In this document: positions 15,091 through 20,797 of the stretch, in pieces
Layout of the letters: every line of letters begins with the position of its first letter
Numbering within the stretch: position 1 is the first letter of the stretch
Source of the DNA: JAJFGI01 sp036397065
GTDB taxonomy: Bacteria > Pseudomonadota > Alphaproteobacteria > Kiloniellales > J153
Length of the DNA stretch: 20,797 nucleotides
Direction of reading: 5' to 3'
Assembly (NCBI GenBank): GCA_036397065.1
Contig: DASWJP010000203.1
Location: 1-20,797 of the forward strand
Notes under the pieces: model-generated
Databases searched by the model: none
What the model was told of the DNA's origin: nothing
What the model saw: only the letters and a program-made list of their open reading frames with translations
Position numbers and translations under genes: made by a program

Positions 15091-16119
15091 TCAGCGCACT
15101 TCGATCTTGCGCGTAACGTCGACGATGATCACGTCCTTGCCGTCGACGTTGCGAACGACTTTGTATTCGCCGCGGTAGCGGCCCGCGGGCCATGCGGCAT
15201 CGAGTCGTTTTCGCCCGGTATAACGCCACCATTGCGCCTTGTTGCCCGGCACGTTGGTCTCGTTCTCCGTCAAGAGGGTGCCATCCGGGCGCAAGATACG
15301 AATGGTCTCCCGGTCGCCTTGGCGTAAACCCCAGGACGTGGTCCAGAAGACGAGCGCCGGGTCGGTGGTCGATAGCACGGCGGCTTCCGCCGTTCCGGAC
15401 AGGGCCGTCTCCAGGGTCAGAACCTCCGAGGCAAACCCCGACGCCAGAAGGCCGCCGGCACGATAGGCCAGGGCCTTTTCCGCCGCCGCGCTCCACAAGC
15501 TCTTGCCCGGAAGCTCGCATCCGCCTGCCGGAGGGAAGCCGGTGAACGGATCGAGGGATTGACCATTATGGCGTACGGAGAAATGGACATGCGGGAACTC
15601 GGTCTTGCCGGACAGGCCGACCAGTCCTAACTGCGTTCCGGCCTGCACCGTATCGCCCGGGCTCACGGAGATGCTGCCCAGCCGCAAATGGCTGTACTGT
15701 GTTGCCCAGCCGCCGTCATGGTCAACGACCACGGAATTGCCGGCTTCCCGGCCCGCTACCGCTTGTGCCCCGGTTTTGCTGATGGAGATATCGACCATGC
15801 CGTCGCGCACCGCGCGCACGATGCCGGGCGCCGCCGCGATCACGGCAATCCCCGCCGCCATGGCTTGCGGGCCGGGAATACGGATGTCGATGCCATCGTG
15901 GCCGTCATAGGTCAGCGGTCCACAGGTGAGGTCGCGGGCGCCCAGCCCTGGCTCCGTATCGACATAGTTCTGGATGAAACATGTTTCCCGCATGTCGCAG
16001 TGCACCGGAACTTCGAACACCGGTATGGGGGGCGGGGTATCTTCGGCCTTGTCTGCGCCATAGGCCGATTTGCCGGCGAGGGCGGCCAGCAGGGCGCCGG
16101 CAACGACGGCACGCCGCAT
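15091..16119 (-). CDS. M23 family metallopeptidase, exported
   Basis: This 342-residue protein has a signal peptide (MRRAVVAGALLAALAGKSAYG), so it acts in the periplasm. The LytM-type M23 domain (about residues 60-185) carries the zinc ligands His74 and Asp78 in GHDGID and His169 in HVHFSV, plus the catalytic-type His134 (QYSHLRLG) and His167. All active-site residues are present, so it is likely an active peptidoglycan endopeptidase rather than an EnvC/NlpD-type activator. A beta-rich C-terminal part (about 225-342) resembles an Ig-like domain but is not assigned. I chose the ATG at 16117-16119, which starts the signal peptide and lies 7 bases after the rnd stop. Co-transcription with rnd is likely. 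Confidence 0.88.
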   Translation of the reverse strand: MRRAVVAGALLAALAGKSAYGADKAEDTPPPIPVFEVPVHCDMRETCFIQNYVDTEPGLGARDLTCGPLTYDGHDGIDIRIPGPQAMAAGIAVIAAAPGIVRAVRDGMVDISISKTGAQAVAGREAGNSVVVDHDGGWATQYSHLRLGSISVSPGDTVQAGTQLGLVGLSGKTEFPHVHFSVRHNGQSLDPFTGFPPAGGCELPGKSLWSAAAEKALAYRAGGLLASGFASEVLTLETALSGTAEAAVLSTTDPALVFWTTSWGLRQGDRETIRILRPDGTLLTENETNVPGNKAQWWRYTGRKRLDAAWPAGRYRGEYKVVRNVDGKDVIIVDVTRKIEVR

Positions 16120-16126
16120 GGCAGAG

Positions 16127-17299
16127 CTACGAAGCTTTCGCCTGTTTTCCGTCAAGGTGCACAATCTTGATCGATTTGCGGACCACGCCCAGGGTCAAGC
16201 GGCCATGTTTCAAGGCCAGGGCGTCGCGGCCAAAGATTTCTCGCCGCCAGCCGGATAGCGCCGGCACCGGCGCGTCGTCATCGGCGGCGATCTGTTCCAG
16301 ATCGGCGGTGGTGGCGACCAGTTTCTGCGCCACCTCGTGTTCTTCGCATTTCAATTTCAGCAAAACCTTGAGCAGGTCGATCACCGGGCCCATGCCGGCC
16401 GGCCGCTCGGCACGCGGGGAGGGAGACGGGCATTGGTCGTCGGGGACCGCCATGCCCTCGGCGACGGCCGCTAGAATCGCCTTGCCCAGGCGGCCGCGGG
16501 CCACGTCTCGCTGGAGGCCGCGGGTATGCGCCAAGTCTTCTTCCGTCGGCGGGCGGTGGGCGGCGATATCGAACAGTTGCTCATCGCGCATCACCCGGTT
16601 GCGCGGCACGTCGCGGCGCTGCGCCTCGGTTTCACGCCAGGCCGCCAGGGCCCGCACTACCGCCAGATAGCGCCGGTCGGTAGATCGGGTTTTCAGGCGC
16701 TGCCACGCCAGATCCGGATCCAGGCGGTAAGTCTCAGGGTTGGTCAAGACCGCCATTTCCTCGTCGAGCCAGGCCGTGCGCCCGGATTTTTCCAGTTGCT
16801 GGCGGAGCTTTTCATAAATCGGCCGCAGGTGCACCACATCCGAGATGGCATATTCCACCTGGCGCTTCTTCAGGGGCCGGCGCGCCCAATCGGCGAAGCG
16901 GCTGGATTTGTCGATTTTGGCTCCGGTCAGCTTGCGCGCCAGGGTGTCATAGCCGACCGATTCGCCAAAGCCGCAGACCATGGCGGCCACCTGGGTATCG
17001 AAGATCGGCTCCGGCAGGTCGCCCGCCAGCAGGTAGAAGATCTCCAAATCCTGACGCGCCGAGTGAAAGACTTTCATCACCCGCCGGTTGCGCAGAAGCT
17101 CGAACAACGGTGCGAGGTCGATGCCCTTGGCGAGGGCATCGATGGCCACCGCCTCGTCGGGACCGCCCACCTGGGCCACGCACAGCTTGGGCCAGAAGGT
17201 GGTATCGCGCATGAACTCGGTATCGACAGTGATGAATTCGGCTTTCGCCTGTCGGTTGCAAAACTCGATGAGAGTGGCGTTGTCGGAAATGAGGTTCAT
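16127..17299 (-). CDS. rnd: Ribonuclease D
   Basis: This 390-residue 3'-5' exoribonuclease matures tRNA and other stable RNA 3' ends. The DEDD-y exonuclease domain (about residues 1-170) has Asp26 and Glu28 in VDTEFM, Asp84 in HSARQDLEI, and Tyr150/Asp154 in EYAISD. An HRDC domain follows (about 210-290, with RDVPRNRVMRDEQL), and then the second HRDC-like C-terminal part. The length agrees with the family. The ATG starts directly at MNLISDN. A gap of 137 bases separates it from the HAD gene upstream. It holds no clear terminator: the best stem is 4 bases, ACTG/CAGT, ahead of a T6 run. Confidence 0.95.
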   Translation of the reverse strand: MNLISDNATLIEFCNRQAKAEFITVDTEFMRDTTFWPKLCVAQVGGPDEAVAIDALAKGIDLAPLFELLRNRRVMKVFHSARQDLEIFYLLAGDLPEPIFDTQVAAMVCGFGESVGYDTLARKLTGAKIDKSSRFADWARRPLKKRQVEYAISDVVHLRPIYEKLRQQLEKSGRTAWLDEEMAVLTNPETYRLDPDLAWQRLKTRSTDRRYLAVVRALAAWRETEAQRRDVPRNRVMRDEQLFDIAAHRPPTEEDLAHTRGLQRDVARGRLGKAILAAVAEGMAVPDDQCPSPSPRAERPAGMGPVIDLLKVLLKLKCEEHEVAQKLVATTADLEQIAADDDAPVPALSGWRREIFGRDALALKHGRLTLGVVRKSIKIVHLDGKQAKAS

Positions 17300-17436
17300 G
17301 GTTTGGGGTATACACGCAATCGCCGGGCCGCGAAAGGAATGCGTAACCGGCTTCGCGCTTTTGGAAAAAATACTGCATTCACAGTTAGTTGATCCGGATA
17401 TCCGCGGCCCCGGGGAGCTACGGCGGGATCGCCCCT

Positions 17437-18264
17437 CTAGGGACCGCGCGCCTCCACCAGGGCGGCGGCCAGCTCGGCGAATCCGGCGCCGGCCGGGGCG
17501 GCCGTGATATAGGTGGGCAGATCGCTCATGCCCGCGGCGAAGGTCCGCAGGTTGGCCACGCCGACCGCGTTGGGGAAGGCGGCGAACATGGGCGCATCGT
17601 TGGGCGAATCCCCGGCGAAGACGTAGCTCCCACTATCGGCATCCAAGTCGATACGGAACTCCTCGGCGAGCATCAGGCGCGTGGTACTCAACTTGTCGTA
17701 CACCCCGTACCAGCCATTGACGTGGATCGAGCTGACCTTGGCGGTGGCCCCGGCGGCCTCAAATAGGGCGACGATGCGGGCGACAGCGTCGGCGGGCAGG
17801 GGGCTGACATCCTCGCAATAATCGATGGCCAGGTCCGCTTCCCGGTACGGTTGGTCGGAGGCCAGGGCCGTGCCCGGCACCGCCGCCAGGATCTCACGCG
17901 CAAGGGAGTCCAAGCGGCGGCGGTTCTCGGCCCGCTCCGCATCCCCGGCGACGAAGCGCCGGTGCAGGCGCCGCCGCGCCCGGTCATAGCGGAAGTAGAA
18001 GGCGCCGTTCTCGCCGACCACCGCGTCCACCGGCCACATGCGGGCGATGTGGTCGCACCAGCCAGCCGGACGGCCGGTGATCGGCGCGATCAGCAGGCCG
18101 GCCTGGTGCAATCGTTCCAGGGCCGCGTATGCCTCGGCGGTCAGCTGCCCGTCGGTGGTCAGGGTATCGTCGATATCCAGGAAGACGCCGCGCACCGCCG
18201 CCCGGACGGACCTGGGAAAGCGGCTGAGCGGCTGCATGCGGGCGGGTTGGGCGGGGGCTGCCAT
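17437..18264 (-). CDS. HAD-IIB family phosphatase
   Basis: This 275-residue protein has all four HAD motifs: DIDDT (Asp30, Asp32), the Thr63-Gly64-Arg65 motif II, Lys191 (motif III), and GDSPND with Asp219 and Asp223 (motif IV). The cap is of the C2B type, inserted between motifs II and III, as in sucrose-phosphate phosphatase, mannosyl-phosphoglycerate phosphatase and Cof-type phosphatases. The substrate, probably a sugar phosphate, is not determined by the sequence, and no sugar genes lie nearby. Starts at TTG 18276, ATG 18264 or ATG 18237 are possible; I chose 18264, without a clear ribosome site. It is divergent from aspS. Confidence 0.85.
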   Translation of the reverse strand: MAAPAQPARMQPLSRFPRSVRAAVRGVFLDIDDTLTTDGQLTAEAYAALERLHQAGLLIAPITGRPAGWCDHIARMWPVDAVVGENGAFYFRYDRARRRLHRRFVAGDAERAENRRRLDSLAREILAAVPGTALASDQPYREADLAIDYCEDVSPLPADAVARIVALFEAAGATAKVSSIHVNGWYGVYDKLSTTRLMLAEEFRIDLDADSGSYVFAGDSPNDAPMFAAFPNAVGVANLRTFAAGMSDLPTYITAAPAGAGFAELAAALVEARGP

Positions 18265-18332
18265 GGCGGCGCACAATGCGCGATCATGGCCCCGCCGTCG
18301 AGCCTGAAAACCGCGGCCAGGCCGGGGATATC

Positions 18333-18361
18333 ACCGCCGGAACCTTGACAAATCCGGCGGT
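18333..18361. promoter_or_regulatory. Inverted repeat enclosing a consensus -35 (TTGACA) upstream of aspS
   Basis: ACCGCCGGA (18333-18341) and TCCGGCGGT (18353-18361) are perfect reverse complements, 11 bases apart, and the spacer contains TTGACA (18345-18350), an exact -35 hexamer on the forward strand. No convincing -10 lies 16-18 bases downstream. It could be an operator over an aspS promoter or a leader hairpin; either is inference. Confidence 0.4.
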
Positions 18362-18376
18362 TCCGTGCCTCTTGCC

Positions 18377-18405
18377 CGGCGATCCCGCGATCCCCGGGAT
18401 CGCCG
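18377..18405. repeat. Perfect hairpin just before the aspS ribosome site
   Basis: CGGCGATCCC (18377-18386) pairs with GGGATCGCCG (18396-18405), leaving a 9-base loop. A nested alternative hairpin, GCGATCCC-C-GGGATCGC, shares the right arm. It ends four bases before GAGGA (18409-18413), the ribosome site nine bases from the aspS ATG. No T-run follows, so it is not a usual terminator. Confidence 0.6.
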
Positions 18406-18422
18406 CCCGAGGACCCCATTCC

Positions 18423-20198
18423 ATGCACCCCTATCGCACCCATACCTGCGGCGAACCGCGCCGATCCCACGCCGGGTCGCGGGTCCGGCTGTCCGGCTGG
18501 GTGCATCGCAAGCGCGACCACGGACAGCTTCTGTTCGTCGACCTACGCGACAACTATGGCATCACCCAGTGCGTCATCGACATCTCCAGCCCACTGTTCG
18601 CGGCGTTGGAGTCGGTGCGGGTGGAAAGCGTCGTCACGGTCACCGGCACCGTGGTGCCGCGCGACCCGGAAACCGTCAATGCGACCCTGGCGACCGGCGA
18701 GGTGGAACTGCGCGTCGAGGAGCTGGAGGTGCGTTCCCGCGCCGCCGTCCTGCCCCTGCAGGTCGCCTCCGACGAGGAGGCGGGCGAGGAGATCCGCCTG
18801 CGCTACCGTTACCTGGATTTGCGCCGCGAGAAGATGCACCGCAACATCCTGCTGCGCAGCCAAGTGATCGCCTCGATCCGCCGGCGCATGATCGAGCAGG
18901 GCTTCACCGAATTCCAGACGCCGATCCTGACCGCCAGCAGCCCGGAAGGGGCACGCGACTATCTGGTGCCCAGCCGCATTCATCCGGGCAAGTTCTATGC
19001 CCTGCCGCAAGCGCCGCAGATGTTCAAGCAGTTGCTCATGGTCGCCGGCTTCGACAGGTACTTCCAGATCGCCCCCTGCTTCCGCGACGAGGACAGCCGC
19101 GCCGACCGCTCGCCGGGCGAGTTTTATCAGCTCGATTTCGAGATGAGCTTTGTCACGCAAGACGATGTTTTCGCAGCAATAGAGCCGGTCATTGCCGGCG
19201 TGTTCGAGGAGTTCGCCGAGGGCCGCGCCGTGACCAAAGCACCATTCCCGCGTATTGCCTTCGATGAGTCCATGCTGCGCTACGGCTCGGACAAGCCGGA
19301 TCTGCGCAATCCCATCGAGATCCACGATGTAACCGAGGCATTTCGCGGCTCCGGCTTTGGCATCTTCGCCCGCGCCATCGAGGGTGGCGCCGTGGTGCGA
19401 GCCATTCCGGCACCGGGCGCCGGAACGCGCCCGCGCAGCTTCTTCGACAAGATGAACGACTGGGCGCGCGGCACGGGCGCGGCGGGCCTTGGCTATGTCA
19501 TTTTCGCCGAGGGCGAGGCCAAAGGGCCGATCGCCAAGAATCTGGATGTGGAGCGCCTGACCCGGATCAAGGCCGCTGCCGGCCTGGGCGACGGCGATGC
19601 GGTGTTCTTCGCCTGTGACCAGGCGCCCGCTGCGGCGCGTCTGGCCGGGGCGGCGCGCACCCGCCTGGGCGAGGAGTTGGGCCTCATCGGTGGCGGCGAC
19701 TTCCGCTTCTGCTGGATCGTCGACTACCCCATGTACGAGCGCGACGGGGAGACCGGCAAGATCGAGTTCAGCCACAACCCATTCTCCATGCCGCAAGGCG
19801 GACTGGAAGCTTTGGAATCTCAAGACCCGCTGACCATCAAGGCGTTCCAGTACGACATCGTGTGCAACGGCGTGGAGCTATCGTCCGGGGCGATCCGGAA
19901 CCATCTGCCCGAGATCATGTACAAGGCCTTCGCCATCGCCGGTTATCCACAAGACGAGGTGGAGGCGCGATTCTCCGGCCTGCTCACGGCATTGAAATTC
20001 GGCGCCCCGCCGCACGGCGGCTCGGCGCCCGGCATCGATCGCATCGTCATGCTGCTGGCGAACGAGCCGAACATCCGGGAGATCGTCACCTTCCCGATGA
20101 ATCAGAAGGCGGAAGACCTGATGATGCTGGCCCCGGCTGAAGTCCCGGCGGAGCGTTTGAAGGAGCTGTACCTGCGGCTCGAATTGCCGCCCGAGTAG
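18423..20198 (+). CDS. aspS: Aspartyl-tRNA synthetase
   Basis: This 591-residue class II synthetase charges tRNA with aspartate. The N-terminal OB-fold anticodon domain is at about residues 1-105. The catalytic domain has QAPQMFKQLLM (about 196-206) and motif 2, FRDEDSRADRSPGEF (about 220-234). A GAD insertion lies at about 285-420, and motif 3, GIDRIVML, is near the end. The OB fold reads RDHG, with His33 at the place where a His (His31) is associated with non-discriminating enzymes in Pseudomonas, while E. coli has Leu. This suggests it may also make Asp-tRNA(Asn) for GatCAB conversion. The ATG is preceded by GAGGA nine bases upstream and gives the normal N-terminus. Confidence 0.97.
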   Translation: MHPYRTHTCGEPRRSHAGSRVRLSGWVHRKRDHGQLLFVDLRDNYGITQCVIDISSPLFAALESVRVESVVTVTGTVVPRDPETVNATLATGEVELRVEELEVRSRAAVLPLQVASDEEAGEEIRLRYRYLDLRREKMHRNILLRSQVIASIRRRMIEQGFTEFQTPILTASSPEGARDYLVPSRIHPGKFYALPQAPQMFKQLLMVAGFDRYFQIAPCFRDEDSRADRSPGEFYQLDFEMSFVTQDDVFAAIEPVIAGVFEEFAEGRAVTKAPFPRIAFDESMLRYGSDKPDLRNPIEIHDVTEAFRGSGFGIFARAIEGGAVVRAIPAPGAGTRPRSFFDKMNDWARGTGAAGLGYVIFAEGEAKGPIAKNLDVERLTRIKAAAGLGDGDAVFFACDQAPAAARLAGAARTRLGEELGLIGGGDFRFCWIVDYPMYERDGETGKIEFSHNPFSMPQGGLEALESQDPLTIKAFQYDIVCNGVELSSGAIRNHLPEIMYKAFAIAGYPQDEVEARFSGLLTALKFGAPPHGGSAPGIDRIVMLLANEPNIREIVTFPMNQKAEDLMMLAPAEVPAERLKELYLRLELPPE

Positions 20199-20283
20199 AG
20201 CCTCGCCGCTAAATTGCTATTCCGCGTCCCTTGACCTAGACTTTTCCTCTTGGGGCGTCGCCGCAACCTAGGGACTCCGCGCC
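20199..20283 (+). promoter_or_regulatory. Short gap with a possible promoter for the agmatine deiminase gene
   Basis: TTGCTA (20214-20219) and TAGACT (20237-20242) are spaced by 17 bases; each matches 4 of 6 positions of the sigma-70 consensus. No terminator for aspS is apparent. The match is weak and could be chance. Confidence 0.25.
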
Positions 20284-20797
20284 ATGAAAACACCGACCGC
20301 CGACGGATACTTCATGCCGGCCGAATGGGCGCCGCATAAGCGGTGCTGGATGGAATGGCCGTGCCGCACCGAGTTGTGGGGCGAGGGCCTGGACGATGCG
20401 CGGGCCGCGTACACCGAGGTGGCCAAGGCCATCGCCGAATTCGAGCCGGTGACCATGATCGCCATCGGCACCGAGCTGGCCGAGGTATCGCTGCGTTGCG
20501 GTCCGGGTGTGGCGTGCCTGCCTCTCGCCCATGACGATTCATGGATGCGCGACAACGGCCCGACGTTCCTGGTCGATGGCCAGGGCGGCCTGGCCGGCGT
20601 CGATTGGCGGTTCAACGCCTGGGGCAACAAATACCAGAATTTCGAGAACGATGCCGCCGTGGCCGGGGCGGTGCTCAAGCATCTGGATGTGCGGGCCTAC
20701 GCGCCGCCGATGGTGCTCGAAGGCGGCTCGATCCATGTGGATGGTGAAGGCACCCTGCTGACCACCGAGCAATGCCTGCTGAATGCCAACCGCAATC
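20284..20797 (+). CDS. aguA: Agmatine deiminase / peptidyl-arginine deiminase family protein, 3' truncated by the window edge
   Basis: The first 171 residues of this gene are present and the frame is still open at the window end. The start MPAEWAPHKRCWMEWP, then SWMRDNGPTF (Asp90), DWRFNAWGNKY and LEGGSIHVDGEGTLLTTEQCLLNANRN, is characteristic of agmatine deiminase, which converts agmatine to N-carbamoylputrescine and ammonia for putrescine synthesis. The acidic and His residues of the guanidine pocket seen so far (Asp90, Glu146, His151) are present; the catalytic Cys would lie beyond the window. The next gene may be an N-carbamoylputrescine amidase (aguB), which is the usual partner, but this cannot be seen. 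Confidence 0.9.
   Translation, partial: MKTPTADGYFMPAEWAPHKRCWMEWPCRTELWGEGLDDARAAYTEVAKAIAEFEPVTMIAIGTELAEVSLRCGPGVACLPLAHDDSWMRDNGPTFLVDGQGGLAGVDWRFNAWGNKYQNFENDAAVAGAVLKHLDVRAYAPPMVLEGGSIHVDGEGTLLTTEQCLLNANRN

Noticed and set aside
16120..16164. Upstream TTG start for the M23 peptidase
   Set aside because: It would overlap rnd and put 15 polar residues before a well-formed signal peptide; the ATG at 16119 fits better.
17340..17436. Intrinsic terminator between the HAD gene and rnd (reverse strand)
   Set aside because: The only stem next to the T6 run is four bases (ACTG/CAGT), too weak to claim.
18543..19823. Reverse-strand open frame of about 426 codons inside aspS
   Set aside because: It is antisense to conserved catalytic sequence of aspS and has no recognisable domain.
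19943..19951. Exact DnaA box TTATCCACA
   Set aside because: It lies inside aspS, where it encodes part of a conserved GYPQDE stretch, and stands alone. A single box in coding sequence is weak evidence for a regulatory or origin role, despite hdaA being in the window.
1..20797. CRISPR arrays, tRNA or rRNA genes, insertion sequences, attachment sites
   Set aside because: No regularly spaced repeats, no cloverleaf-like or rRNA-like stretches and no transposase or integrase sequence were seen on either strand; this was by reading only, without a covariance search.

Overview
The window is a GC-rich, gene-dense stretch of a bacterial chromosome. It is most likely from an alphaproteobacterium, probably near the Rhodospirillales. 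The evidence is a hdaA-type DnaA-inactivation gene with the order purN-purM / DUF2066-pgsA-like-perM-hdaA, followed by ppk, ppx, rnd and aspS. I recall that order from alphaproteobacterial genomes; it was not checked by a search. I see no transposases, phage genes, CRISPR arrays, tRNAs or rRNAs. No gap between genes exceeds about 220 bases.

Layout. (1) 1-1161: the tail of a probable alpha-E protein, then a transglutaminase-like protease, both forward. (2) 1342-2409: an uncharacterised ketopantoate-reductase-like protein with a strong hairpin in its upstream region. (3) 2429-4158, reverse: purM and purN, joined by a GTGA overlap; purM has no ordinary start codon in the right place. (4) 4267-7823, forward: a tightly packed unit of secreted DUF2066 protein, CDP-alcohol phosphatidyltransferase, PerM/AI-2E membrane protein and HdaA, with 4-base overlaps at two of the three junctions. 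(5) 7843-8622: an SDR-like protein lacking the catalytic Tyr and Lys. (6) 8728-15080: a polyphosphate block, namely a near-consensus Pho box, a CYTH-CHAD triphosphatase, a reverse-strand SixA-like histidine phosphatase, ppk and ppx. (7) 15091-18264, reverse: an M23 peptidase, RNase D and a HAD-IIB phosphatase. (8) 18423 to the end, forward: aspS and the first part of an agmatine deiminase gene.

How the genes work together. PurM and PurN act in de novo purine synthesis. The forward unit mixes envelope functions (phospholipid head-group transfer, PerM, an exported protein) with HdaA control of replication initiation. Ppk and Ppx make and degrade polyphosphate. CYTH-CHAD proteins hydrolyse triphosphate or bind polyphosphate, and the Pho box upstream of this one suggests that at least part of the block responds to phosphate starvation.

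The two observations I would check first are the apparent AUA start codon of purM (4156-4158, reverse) and the Pho box at 8728-8745. I did not find a clearly new multi-gene system. Most of the window is conserved housekeeping DNA with some unusual regulatory and protein details.
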